Assembly (NCBI GenBank): GCA_027391075.1
Contig: DAHYHI010000102.1
Span: forward strand, 62,001-126,000
Reading direction: 5' to 3'
Length of the DNA stretch: 64,000 nt
Origin: JAJZAM01 sp027391075
Lineage (GTDB): Bacteria; Actinomycetota; Acidimicrobiia; Acidimicrobiales; Palsa-688
Shown: positions 44,256-52,122 of the stretch, one piece after another
Layout: every line of letters begins with the position of its first letter
Numbering within the stretch: the first letter of the stretch is position 1
The notes under the pieces: model-generated
Told to the model about the DNA's origin: nothing
What the model saw: only the letters and a program-made list of their open reading frames with translations
Databases searched by the model: none
Position numbers and translations under genes: made by a program

Positions 44256-44901
44256 GACTTCTCCTGCGTCCCGCTTGGGGGATCGGCGCCTTTACCTTTG
44301 CACGCCGGATCGCCCCGATCTCGCCGAGTTCTTGGAGGCGTGTATCGCAGGCGGGGTTGACGTTGTCCAACTGCGCGACAAGCGACTCGAAGCCCGTCCA
44401 CTTTTGGCGTCAGCGCTGGTAGCGAGAGAGGTGTGCGCCCGCTGCGACGTGCCCTTCATCGTGAACGACCGGCCTGACCTGGCTCTCGCCTGCGGTGCCG
44501 ACGGCGTACACGTGGGACAGGACGACGTGGCACCCGCCTTGGCGCGTCGGGTGTTAGGCGACGAAGCGATCATCGGATTGTCCACGCACGCCCCCGGCGA
44601 GTGGGACAGCGCCGTAGGGGAGCCCGTGGACTACCTCTCAGCGGGCCCGGTGAACGCGACTCCCTCCAAGCCTGGCCGTCCCGGCACTGGCCTCGGCTAC
44701 CTCGACTTCGTCTCGTCAAGCCCTCATGGGCGGACAATCCCGTGGTTCGTGACCGGCGGCGCGAACCCCGCCACAGTCGCCGAGATGGCCGCACACGGAG
44801 CGCGGCGTTTCGTCGCGGTCCGCTACCTCACAGAGTCACGGGACCCACAGCGCGCTGCGAGGTCACTTCGCCAGGCTATAGACGTTTACTGGTCTACGTG
44901 A
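44248..44901 (+). CDS. thiE: Thiamine-phosphate synthase ThiE
   Basis: Couples HMP diphosphate with thiazole phosphate to thiamine monophosphate. The 217-residue TIM barrel has VDVVQLRDKRL, FIVNDRPDLALACGADGVHVGQDD with the pyrophosphate/Mg ligands, GLSTHAPGE, SAGPVNATPSKPGRPGTG and FVTGGANPAT. GTG start inside thiS indicates coupling. Convergent with the alpha/beta hydrolase gene 27 bases away. Confidence 0.95.
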   Translation: MAETSPASRLGDRRLYLCTPDRPDLAEFLEACIAGGVDVVQLRDKRLEARPLLASALVAREVCARCDVPFIVNDRPDLALACGADGVHVGQDDVAPALARRVLGDEAIIGLSTHAPGEWDSAVGEPVDYLSAGPVNATPSKPGRPGTGLGYLDFVSSSPHGRTIPWFVTGGANPATVAEMAAHGARRFVAVRYLTESRDPQRAARSLRQAIDVYWST

Positions 44902-44928
44902 CCGCCACGTGAGGGTTCCGACCGCCGG

Positions 44929-45717
44929 TCAGCTGCCTTGGCGGTCGAGCCAGCCGATCAGCAGCGCCACCGCCCTGGGATCGTGGCTCAGACGATGACC
45001 TGCGCCGGGAAGGATCTTCAGTTCGGCACGAGCTTCCGCTGCGTCGGCGAGAGCCCTTGCGTCGAGAACGTTGACCACCTCGTCGTTCGCGCCGTGGACA
45101 ATCAGCAGCGGACGCGGTGGTATTCGGGATATGAGGTCCAACGGGCGTATATCGCGCAACTCCCGTGCCCAAGCGTCTAGGTCCGGAGGGAAATTCCTAT
45201 CTTTGATCAGCCCGGTGGCGCGCGCTTGCGCGACGAAGCGCCTGGCGTCGGAGGCACGGTCTGCGAAGTCGGCGGGAGCGGAGAACGACGCTACTCCCCT
45301 GATGCGGCTGTCGAGGCCCGCGGCGCACAGCGCCAACGCCCCGCCCGCTGCGAACCCGCACAGCCATATCGCTTCGACGCCCGGGGCGCTGAGGGTTACC
45401 TCGACAGCCGCTTGCAGGTCTCTCAGCCATCCTGCCAGCGAAAAGTTACCTCCGGAGGTGGCCGTGCCCCGAAAGGCGAACGTGAGGACGGTCCATCCGG
45501 TGTCAGCGGCGAGACGGTCGGCGAGCTGGTGGAAGCTTCCGTCGGGGCCGAGCTGCCCTTCACCTGACGGAAAACCATGACACACGAGCAGGCCGTGACG
45601 CGGCCCGCCCACTGCTGACGTAGAAGGAAGCGCAGCGTAGGCCCCGAGGCTTATCCCGTCGACTGTGATGACGAACTCGCCCTGCTTTTCGGGGATGCTT
45701 CCTGGAAAGGAATCCAC
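44929..45717 (-). CDS. Alpha/beta hydrolase fold protein lacking the nucleophilic serine
   Basis: 262 residues with a clear alpha/beta-hydrolase layout: HGLLVCHGFPSG (oxyanion region), FAFRGTATSGG, the nucleophile elbow, LLIVHGANDEVVNV with Asp212 and GAGHRLSHDP with His241. The elbow reads GFAAGG (residues 121-126), so Ala123 occupies the nucleophile position of GxSxG while Asp and His of the triad remain. Either it is non-catalytic or it uses another residue (Cys120 is adjacent). GTG start at 45717. It follows the 349-base gap with the candidate small RNA on the same strand. Confidence 0.82.
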   Translation of the reverse strand: MDSFPGSIPEKQGEFVITVDGISLGAYAALPSTSAVGGPRHGLLVCHGFPSGEGQLGPDGSFHQLADRLAADTGWTVLTFAFRGTATSGGNFSLAGWLRDLQAAVEVTLSAPGVEAIWLCGFAAGGALALCAAGLDSRIRGVASFSAPADFADRASDARRFVAQARATGLIKDRNFPPDLDAWARELRDIRPLDLISRIPPRPLLIVHGANDEVVNVLDARALADAAEARAELKILPGAGHRLSHDPRAVALLIGWLDRQGS

Positions 45718-45790
45718 GCTGATCGCCTCGCGTTGGTTGTGGTGGCCTACTGGGTTGAAGGTTTGCCGTGCTCGATATCACCCTGGACGC

Positions 45791-45824
45791 GAGGTTGGGG
45801 TCACCCGTAAGCGACCCCAACCTC
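45791..45824. terminator. Perfect 12-bp inverted repeat, likely I-shaped terminator
   Basis: GAGGTTGGGGTC and GACCCCAACCTC form a perfect 12-bp stem with a 10-base loop (ACCCGTAAGC). No U-run follows on either strand. It would end a leftward transcript begun at the 46.0-kb promoter, 73 bases before the hydrolase start; it could also act as an attenuator for that gene. Confidence 0.5.
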
Positions 45825-46004
45825 CTAAAGCGTCTGGATGGTACGAGACAACAGGTTGAACTTGCCAGGCGGGACCATTTCCTGACCCTGTTTGCCCGGG
45901 TAACTGGTGGGATTCACCAGAAGGCCCAGCGACCGACTAGCGGCCAGTCACCTCCGAGGTCCCAGTACTTCGACTTATCAGCTGGACCACCTCCTTTCCT
46001 CGGT
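45791..46004 (-). ncRNA. Candidate small RNA or structured 5' leader with extended anti-Shine-Dalgarno match
   Basis: This covers most of the 349-base gap between the acyl-CoA dehydrogenase and hydrolase genes. A leftward transcript of about 210 nt is predicted from the promoter at 46012-46040 to the 12-bp hairpin. Near its 5' end is GGAAAGGAGGTGGTCC (45984-45999), pairing with 15 of the last 16 bases of a standard 16S rRNA 3' end (one G-U), yet no ATG or GTG follows at normal spacing. Local hairpins include CCGAGG/CCTCGG enclosing that element and CTGGTG/CACCAG. A 32-codon TTG frame (46012 to 45914, peptide ending GRWAFW) overlaps it and cannot be excluded as a small protein. Confidence 0.38.
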
Positions 46005-46011
46005 GAGATCA

Positions 46012-46040
46012 ATATTAACCAGATCTCGGGGTAAGTCCAA
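46012..46040 (-). promoter_or_regulatory. Promoter TTGGAC-N17-TAATAT
   Basis: On the minus strand TTGGAC (46035-46040) and TAATAT (46012-46017) are separated by exactly 17 bp; among the best -35/-10 pairs I found in the window. It fires leftward into the gap before the hydrolase gene, with a start expected near 46004. Confidence 0.55.
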
Positions 46041-46066
46041 GCTTTTACGCCGGCGCTGGGATCCGT

Positions 46067-47182
46067 CTAGATACCTATGCGCTGCGCGAGAAGCTCCCTG
46101 TGGTAGGTCGGATCGCCGAAGAGCAACTCTGAGCTCTTCGCCCGCTTGAAGTACAGGTGAGCGGGATGCTCCCACGTAAAACCGATACCGCCATGGATCT
46201 GGATGTTCTCGGCTGTCGCGTGGAAGTAAGCCTCCGAGCAGTAGGACTTGGCGAGGCTGGCAACTACGGGCAGTTCGTCGCTGTCCTCGGCGGCGGCCCA
46301 GCCTGCGTAGTAGGCAGCGGACTTGGCAGACTCGACCTCAAGGAGCATGTCGGCGCACTTGTGCTTTATCGCTTGGAAACTACCGATCGGACGCCCGAAC
46401 TGCACCCGGACCTTCGCGTACTCGACCGCCATCTCGAGCACTTTCTGCGCTCCGCCAACCTGTTCGGCGGCCAGAGCGACCGCGGCGAGGTCCAGCATCT
46501 TCGAGATGGCCGCCCATCCTTGCCCCTCGGCACCGACAAGACGTGCCGGGGTCGCATCGAAGGTCAGCTTCGCCTGCTTGCGCGTCTGGTCCATCGTCGA
46601 CAGGGAAGTGGCCTGGTATCCCTGGGCACCCTTATCAACGGCGAACACTGAAACACCCTTAGCCGAGCGCGCTGCGACGAGAACCAAGTCGGCTGCGTGA
46701 CCATCGAGAACGTAGAGCTTCTCGCCGCTGACACGCCACTGGCCGTCCGAGTCACTCGCCAGCACCGTCACACCTTCCTCGTCCCAGCGCCCGGACGCCT
46801 CCGCCAGCGCTACTGTGGCGATCTTCGAGCCTCCAGCGATCGAGGGTAGATAATCGGCCTGCGCGGCCTCGTCCCCGGTTGCCATGAGCAGATTGGCGGC
46901 TAAAGCCACCGCCGAGAAGTAGGGGGCACACAGGAGAGCCCTACCCATCTCCTCTAGGACGACTACCAGCTCGACGTAGCCGAACCCGGATCCGCCGAAG
47001 CGCTCCGGTATCGTCAAGCCCTGCAGCCCGAGTTGGTCCGCCATCTGACGCCACACGGCCTCGTCGTATCCGTCTTCTGTCTCCATGAGGCGGCGAACTT
47101 CGGTCTCAGGCGACTTGTCTTCCAAGAAGCGCCGAACCGCTTTGCGGAGCTCTTCCTGCTCTTCACTGAAGGCGAAATTCAC
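46067..47182 (-). CDS. Acyl-CoA dehydrogenase (FadE-type)
   Basis: 371 residues from GTG 47182 (GAGGA 8 bases upstream), starting NFAFSEEQEELRKAVRRFL. It has GLTIPERFGGSGFGYVELVVVLEEMGRAL and, near the end, IQIHGGIGFTWEHPAHLYFKR. This looks like the shorter ACAD class that often works as heteromers in actinobacterial steroid or branched-acid catabolism; the canonical YEGT glutamate motif is absent. No partner ACAD gene lies next to it. Divergent from the MBL hydrolase gene. Confidence 0.9.
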   Translation of the reverse strand: MNFAFSEEQEELRKAVRRFLEDKSPETEVRRLMETEDGYDEAVWRQMADQLGLQGLTIPERFGGSGFGYVELVVVLEEMGRALLCAPYFSAVALAANLLMATGDEAAQADYLPSIAGGSKIATVALAEASGRWDEEGVTVLASDSDGQWRVSGEKLYVLDGHAADLVLVAARSAKGVSVFAVDKGAQGYQATSLSTMDQTRKQAKLTFDATPARLVGAEGQGWAAISKMLDLAAVALAAEQVGGAQKVLEMAVEYAKVRVQFGRPIGSFQAIKHKCADMLLEVESAKSAAYYAGWAAAEDSDELPVVASLAKSYCSEAYFHATAENIQIHGGIGFTWEHPAHLYFKRAKSSELLFGDPTYHRELLAQRIGI

Positions 47183-47283
47183 GGGTGACGTCCTCTTTTC
47201 GTCTGCGGGTTGGTTTGGTTGACCGGCCAAAGCCGGGCTGAACATCGCTGCCAGCCTTTGCTGCTCTAACTATTTCTAGCCCA

Positions 47284-47289
47284 TAGTCT
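47284..47289 (+). promoter_or_regulatory. Putative -10 box (TAGTCT) for the MBL hydrolase gene
   Basis: TAGTCT lies 7 bases before the ATG at 47297, consistent with leaderless transcription. Confidence 0.38.
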
Positions 47290-47296
47290 GGTCCTC

Positions 47297-47899
47297 ATGC
47301 ACTACGAAGACTCCCAAGTGGAGCTGCATCGTGTCGTCGTCGGGCCTCTGGACAACAACGTGTACGTGCTTCGATGCAAGCGAACCGGCGAAGCGGTCCT
47401 GATAGACGCTGCCAACGAACACGAGAGACTGCTTGAGATGGCGCAGCGACTGGGAGTTCGCCGGGTCCTTGAGACCCACGGGCACTGGGATCACATCCAA
47501 GCCGTGCCCGCCGTTCGAGACGCTGGCTACGAGGTAGGCGTGACAGCCGCTGACGCTTCCATGCTGCCGTCGTACGATTTCGTCCTCGGGGACGAGGCTG
47601 TGATCGAGGTGGGAGACCTGCGCCTGCACACCATCGCCACGCCCGGGCACACCCCCGGGTCAATGTGTTTCCGCCTTGAAGATGCACCCTTGCTCTTCAG
47701 CGGGGACACTCTGTTCCCGGGAGGCCCAGGGAACACCAGCTTCGAAGGCGGGGATTTCGACACGATAATCACGTCCATCGACCGCAGGCTCTTCGCCGCT
47801 CTGGACCCTTCTACCCTGGTCCTGCCCGGCCATGGCAGCGACACGACTCTCGCCGAGGAGATACCCCACCTCGACGAGTGGGTCGCTCGGGGTTGGTAG
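47297..47899 (+). CDS. MBL-fold metallo-hydrolase (glyoxalase II-like)
   Basis: 200-residue metallo-beta-lactamase-fold hydrolase. Metal ligands: THGHWDHI (HxHxDH), His in ATPGHTPGSM, Asp in LFSGDTLFPGG and the last His in LPGHGSDTTL. The arrangement and length match the glyoxalase II/persulfide-dioxygenase-like group of small thiolester hydrolases; the actual substrate is unknown. Leaderless start likely. Convergent with the debranching-enzyme gene. Confidence 0.92.
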   Translation: MHYEDSQVELHRVVVGPLDNNVYVLRCKRTGEAVLIDAANEHERLLEMAQRLGVRRVLETHGHWDHIQAVPAVRDAGYEVGVTAADASMLPSYDFVLGDEAVIEVGDLRLHTIATPGHTPGSMCFRLEDAPLLFSGDTLFPGGPGNTSFEGGDFDTIITSIDRRLFAALDPSTLVLPGHGSDTTLAEEIPHLDEWVARGW

Positions 47900-47908
47900 G
47901 AGACGCCC

Positions 47909-47928
47909 CCGGGAACGTCAGGTCCCGG
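47909..47928. terminator. Hairpin between the MBL hydrolase and debranching-enzyme genes
   Basis: CCGGGA and TCCCGG form a 6-bp stem with an 8-base loop. It overlaps the last codons of the leftward gene, so only its role for the rightward gene is natural. No U-run. Confidence 0.33.
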
Positions 47929-50053
47929 TTAAGGGGTGACGGGGAGCATCGACTAGGTCCAGTCCTTCGGGGAGGCCCTCCACTTCCACGCTGTCTCCCT
48001 CAACCGTCACGGTCACACGCGCTCCGGCCAGCGGGATGCCGCCTACCCTGAGACGCTTGACCTGCTCAGGCAGCGCTGGGTGCAGCCAAACTTTCCCGCG
48101 TGGCACCCACGGATCAAGCCTGAGGAGAGTCCGGAGCATGAGGAGCGGCGACGCCGCGGACCACGCTTGGGGAGAGCACGCAGTTGGGTAGGGCACCACC
48201 AGAGGATGCTCGATACGTTCGAGACCACTGTAAAGCTCGGGAAGGCGACCTCCCTGCGCCGCCCCTGCGTCTATAACCCCCATGATCAGCCGGTGCGCCT
48301 CCCTGGTGAACCCGTAGCGCATCAGCCCGGCCGCAGCTATGGCGGTGTCGTGCGGCCACACCGAACCGCAGTGGTAGCTGACAGGGTTGTAACCGGTCAT
48401 GGAGGAACCTAGGGTGCGCAGACCCCAACCGCTGAACATTTCTGTTCCACTTAGGCGTTTAGCGACGACGCCGGCCTTGTCAGCGTCGAGAATTCCCGTC
48501 CAGAGGCAGTGGCCCATGTTCGAAGCGAGAGCGTCGATGGGCTTTTTGTCCCTGTCGAGTCCCATGGCGACCCACCCGCGCTCCTCCAGCCAGAAGTCCC
48601 GGTTGAAAGCGGCCTTCAAGTCGGCCGCCTTATTCCTCATCCTCACTGACAGAGCTTGGTCTCCCTGCTCGGCGGCGAAGAACGCCCGCGCCAGGTATGC
48701 GCTGTAGGCGTATCCCTGTACTTCGGCGAGAGCGATCGGTGGCTCGGCTAGGCGCCCGTCGGCGAATCGGATGCCTCCGGTGGAGTCCTTCCAACCTTGG
48801 TGTCTTAGACCGCGGTCAGAGGCACGCCGGTACTCTATGTACCCGTCCCCGTCCCGGTCACCGAAGCGCTCCATCCACTCGATGGCTCGGTCGGCCGCGG
48901 GCAACAAGTTGTCTACCGCTTCACGAGCAAGTCCCCAACGACGAAGCTCGCCGAGGAGCATGACGAACAGCGGTGTAGCGTCAGCGGTGCCGTAGTAGAT
49001 CAGCCCTCCGCCCAGGCTCAGTGACGAGGTCTCCCCGAAGCGCATCTCGTGGAGTATCCGGCCCGGCTCCTCCTCGTTGCTAGGGTTCACGTCGGCGCCT
49101 TGGAAGCGAGCGAGCGTCTGAAGGGTACCCAAGGCCAGCTCAGGGTCGACCAGCAAAGCCATGTATGCGCTGATCAAAGAGTCCCGCCCGAAGAGGGTCA
49201 TGAACCACGGAGCGCCGGCGGCGACCACGGTCCGCTCGGGATAGTCGGGGTCGAAAATCCGAAGTGAACCCAGGTCCTCGGAACCCCGAGCGACGACGCT
49301 TCTGAGGCCGTCGTGGTCAGTGTCGACCACGGGAACGCTCCGCCTCCATGCTGCCATCCGCTCAGCCGGAGCCGCCCGAGTAACGGGTTGCCCGCAAAGC
49401 CAGCGAGGCTCGATCTCGTCCCCGTCGATTCCACAAGAGAACTGCGTGCAAAAAGACCAAGACTCGCGCGAGGGGATGATCACCTCCCAACGGGCTGTCG
49501 GGCCTTCGAGCACCGCCGGCGTAGAAAACGACACTCGAAGGCTGCGGCGACGGCTGCCGTTACGGTTTCGGAACAACAACGACCCGTCGGCTTGCTCTAC
49601 GGCAACATCCGGCGACTGCGGCGTCCGGCCCTCCTTGACGGCAAAGAGGTCTGCAAAGTCAGCCCCGACGGTCAACTCCAGAGCGCAGTAGGCCGGCTCC
49701 TCACCGAAGTTGCGCACGAGAAGGTCCTCGCGCATTCCACGCCCGATGTAGCGGCGCCGCTCGATCAAAAGGTCGGAGTCCCCGCGCCCCGCTGGCGGCA
49801 TACTACGGGAAATGAACGTGGCCGAGTAAGGCTCCGATACCGAACGCGCCAGCGACTCGGGCCCCTCTCCGTTGACCATTATTGAGTATGAGGACACAAA
49901 GCGCGTGTCACGGAAGAACAATCCTTCGGCTCGCTCCGCGGCAACATCCCCGCCGAGATCGCAAACTAAAAAGGCAGAGCCTTCCACCAAGGTGACCCGA
50001 TCATGGTTCGCGGAAGCTGGTCCGCCGCTGCTCGAGTTCCACGGGCTTGGCAT
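47918..50053 (-). CDS. Amylo-alpha-1,6-glucosidase / glycogen debranching family protein
   Basis: 711 residues from ATG 50053. The N-terminal bacterial glycogen-debranching-type domain (about 20-250) contains SAFLVCDLGGDVAAERAEGL followed by FFRDTRFVSSY; the C-terminal alpha/alpha barrel (about 290-680) has GAPWFMTLFGRDSLIS, FQGADVNPSNEEEPGRILHE and PVSYHCGSVWPHDTAIAAAG. Proteins of this type hydrolyse alpha-1,6 or related glucosidic bonds; activity on glycogen versus other glycans is not predictable. It is divergent from the SUF sufC2 unit across a 91-base promoter region. Confidence 0.87.
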   Translation of the reverse strand: MPSPWNSSSGGPASANHDRVTLVEGSAFLVCDLGGDVAAERAEGLFFRDTRFVSSYSIMVNGEGPESLARSVSEPYSATFISRSMPPAGRGDSDLLIERRRYIGRGMREDLLVRNFGEEPAYCALELTVGADFADLFAVKEGRTPQSPDVAVEQADGSLLFRNRNGSRRRSLRVSFSTPAVLEGPTARWEVIIPSRESWSFCTQFSCGIDGDEIEPRWLCGQPVTRAAPAERMAAWRRSVPVVDTDHDGLRSVVARGSEDLGSLRIFDPDYPERTVVAAGAPWFMTLFGRDSLISAYMALLVDPELALGTLQTLARFQGADVNPSNEEEPGRILHEMRFGETSSLSLGGGLIYYGTADATPLFVMLLGELRRWGLAREAVDNLLPAADRAIEWMERFGDRDGDGYIEYRRASDRGLRHQGWKDSTGGIRFADGRLAEPPIALAEVQGYAYSAYLARAFFAAEQGDQALSVRMRNKAADLKAAFNRDFWLEERGWVAMGLDRDKKPIDALASNMGHCLWTGILDADKAGVVAKRLSGTEMFSGWGLRTLGSSMTGYNPVSYHCGSVWPHDTAIAAAGLMRYGFTREAHRLIMGVIDAGAAQGGRLPELYSGLERIEHPLVVPYPTACSPQAWSAASPLLMLRTLLRLDPWVPRGKVWLHPALPEQVKRLRVGGIPLAGARVTVTVEGDSVEVEGLPEGLDLVDAPRHPLTGT

Positions 50054-50111
50054 CGAGGTCGACGCTAGCCGCCTGTGCAAGCGCCGCACGACCGGCTCAC
50101 CCCGTATTTTC

Positions 50112-50127
50112 TACTACTGCTGTAGTA
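50112..50127. promoter_or_regulatory. Putative SUF operator 1: TACTAC-TGCT-GTAGTA
   Basis: Perfect 6-4-6 inverted repeat (extendable to 7 bp each side) lying just upstream of the -10 box of sufC2. A related repeat sits in the sufB promoter at 60752-60767. This suggests one repressor controlling both SUF units, by analogy with SufR or Rrf2 proteins; no regulator gene is in the window. Confidence 0.5.
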
Positions 50128-50131
50128 GTAA

Positions 50132-50137
50132 TAGTAT
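50132..50137 (+). promoter_or_regulatory. Putative -10 box (TAGTAT) for sufC2-sufS-sufU
   Basis: TAGTAT lies 7 bases before the ATG at 50145 and immediately downstream of the inverted repeat, so a bound repressor would block RNA polymerase. Confidence 0.4.
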
Positions 50138-50144
50138 GTGGGGC

Positions 50145-50891
50145 ATGGAAACGCCTCTCCTGCAGATCGAAGGGCTCCACGCAGAGGTAGAGGGTATACC
50201 GATCCTGCGGGGCGTCGACTTGGTCGTCGACGCTGGTGAGCTTCACGCCTTGATGGGCCCGAACGGCTCCGGCAAGTCCACCCTCGCCAACGTAATTCTG
50301 GGCAACCCTGCGTACCGTGTGACCGCTGGGACAATCCGCTTCAAAGGCGAGGACATCACTGCCTGGCCTCCAGACGTCAGAGGCAAGGCGGGCTTCTTCC
50401 TAGCCTTCCAACACCCCGAGGCTGTCCCCGGGCTGCCCGTCGCACAGTTTCTGCGCCAAGCGCTCTCAGCGCGGCGAGGCACTGACCTTTCGGTTCTGGA
50501 GTTGAGGGTTTCGATAATGGAGTGGATGAAGCGCCTTGGAATGGACCCGAGCTTCGGCGACCGCTACCTGAACGAGGGTTTCTCGGGTGGAGAACGAAAG
50601 CGCAACGAGATCTTGCAGATGGCGATACTCGAGCCGGAGATAGCCATCCTCGACGAGACCGACTCGGGTCTCGACATTGACGCTCTCGGCGTAGTCACTA
50701 AGGGCATCCACGAGATCCGCCGGATACGCCCACATCTAGCCGCCGTGGTGGTGACCCACTACCATCGCGTCCTCGAAGAGTTGAAACCACAAAGGGTCCA
50801 TCTCTTAGTCGACGGGCGGATAGCCCAAAGCGGCGGCCCAGAACTTGCGGATCGAATCGAACAGGAAGGCTACGACGCATGGCGGCCATAG
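50145..50891 (+). CDS. SufC-type ATPase, first of two in this locus
   Basis: 248-residue ABC-type ATPase of the SUF scaffold complex. Walker A MGPNGSGKSTL, signature FSGGERKRNEILQ, Walker B IAILDETDSGLDIDAL, H-loop VTHYHRVLEEL. I prefer ATG 50145 (7 bases after TAGTAT); an ATG three codons upstream is possible. It overlaps sufS by 13 bases. A second SufC is encoded 5.4 kb away with sufB and sufD; the two proteins differ considerably, so this is an old paralogue, not a recent copy. Confidence 0.92.
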   Translation: METPLLQIEGLHAEVEGIPILRGVDLVVDAGELHALMGPNGSGKSTLANVILGNPAYRVTAGTIRFKGEDITAWPPDVRGKAGFFLAFQHPEAVPGLPVAQFLRQALSARRGTDLSVLELRVSIMEWMKRLGMDPSFGDRYLNEGFSGGERKRNEILQMAILEPEIAILDETDSGLDIDALGVVTKGIHEIRRIRPHLAAVVVTHYHRVLEELKPQRVHLLVDGRIAQSGGPELADRIEQEGYDAWRP

Positions 50892-52108
50892 ACGTGACCA
50901 CCGTCAAAAAGGACTTCCCTATCCTCGACAGGACAGTCCACTCCAAGCGGCTCGTCTACTTGGATTCCGCTTCCTCCTCGCAGAAGCCCACAAGCGTCAT
51001 CGAGGCCATGACCGCCTACTACGAGACTACCCACGCGAACGTCCACCGAGGGGTCTACCTGATTGCCGAGGAAGCCACCCGTCTCTACGAGAAGGCAAGA
51101 GCCGACCTGGCAAGGTTCATAGGCGCCTCGACGCCCGAGGAAATCGTTTTCACGAAGAACGTAACCGAGGCGATCAACCTTGTCGCTTATTCGTGGGGTA
51201 GAGCCAATCTTGGCCCTGGTGACGTCGTTGTGCTCACCGAGATGGAGCACCACGCGAACCTGGTCCCCTGGCTGGCCCTAAAGGCCGAACGAGGTATCGA
51301 GATTCGCTACCTCTTCGTGGACGGGGAAGGGCAGTTGGACCTGAGCCGACTCGACGAGACCCTAAGAGGAGCGAAGCTTCTCGGAGTCACGTCGGTGTCG
51401 AATGTGCTCGGCACTATCAACCCGGTGCAAGACCTAGTCGAAGCAGCCCACGGAGCAGGCGCTCTCGTCCTCGTCGACGGAGCGCAGCACTCACCCCATA
51501 TGCCCACAGACGTGACAAGCCTGGGCTGCGATTTCTTTGGGGTCACAGGCCACAAGATGCTCGGACCCACAGGTATCGGGGCGCTTTGGGCTAGGCGGGA
51601 TCTCCTCGAAGCGATGCCCGCTTTCCTCGGAGGCGGGGAGATGATTCGCGACGTCCGCTTGGACGGTTTCACAACCAACGACGTTCCTTGGAAGTTCGAG
51701 GCCGGGACTCCCCCGATAGCCGAAGCGGTAGGACTTTCCGCCGCGATCGAGTACCTAGAACGTCTAGGCATGGACGAAGTGCGCAACCACGAGCGTTCAC
51801 TGACCGCTTACGCCCTAGCGTCACTGTCGAGCATCGGTGACGACGTGACCGTCCACGGCCCTTCAAGCGCCGACGAGCGGGGCGGCGTGATCTCCTTCGA
51901 GTACAAGTCCGTACATCCTCACGATCTTTCGCAGGTCCTGGACCAGGCGGGAGTGTGTGTGAGAGCCGGGCACCATTGCACAAAGCCGCTGATGCGCAAG
52001 TTGGGCGTAAGCGCCACAGCGAGGGCGTCGTTCGCTGTGTACAACGACGAAGCCGACGTGGACGCCCTCATCGGCGCCCTCGGCGACGTCGATAAACTTT
52101 TCGGCTGA
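50879..52108 (+). CDS. sufS: Cysteine desulfurase SufS
   Basis: Type II PLP cysteine desulfurase supplying persulfide sulfur to SufU for Fe-S assembly. The 409-residue protein has ASSSQKPTSVIEAM, ANVHRGVY, PLP lysine in GHKMLGPTG and the catalytic Cys in RAGHHCTKPLMRKLG. It overlaps sufC2 by 13 bases and is followed 14 bases later by sufU. Confidence 0.95.
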   Translation: MAAIDVTTVKKDFPILDRTVHSKRLVYLDSASSSQKPTSVIEAMTAYYETTHANVHRGVYLIAEEATRLYEKARADLARFIGASTPEEIVFTKNVTEAINLVAYSWGRANLGPGDVVVLTEMEHHANLVPWLALKAERGIEIRYLFVDGEGQLDLSRLDETLRGAKLLGVTSVSNVLGTINPVQDLVEAAHGAGALVLVDGAQHSPHMPTDVTSLGCDFFGVTGHKMLGPTGIGALWARRDLLEAMPAFLGGGEMIRDVRLDGFTTNDVPWKFEAGTPPIAEAVGLSAAIEYLERLGMDEVRNHERSLTAYALASLSSIGDDVTVHGPSSADERGGVISFEYKSVHPHDLSQVLDQAGVCVRAGHHCTKPLMRKLGVSATARASFAVYNDEADVDALIGALGDVDKLFG

Positions 52109-52122
52109 TCAAGGAGCTGACA

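Noticed and set aside
45980..46000. CTGGACCACCTCCTTTCC on the plus strand resembles the 3' end of 16S rRNA.
   Set aside because: Only the last 16-18 bases match; the preceding sequence is unrelated and no rRNA helices are present. I treat the complementary strand as an anti-SD-like element instead.
45768..46034. An 88-codon plus-strand frame starting at GTG in the long gap.
   Set aside because: No recognisable homology, it spans the perfect inverted repeat and the opposite-strand promoter, and has no convincing ribosome-binding site.
52117..52119. CTG 52117 as the sufU start.
   Set aside because: It directly abuts AAGGAG (52111-52116) with no spacer, so ATT 52123 at 6-base spacing is the better candidate.
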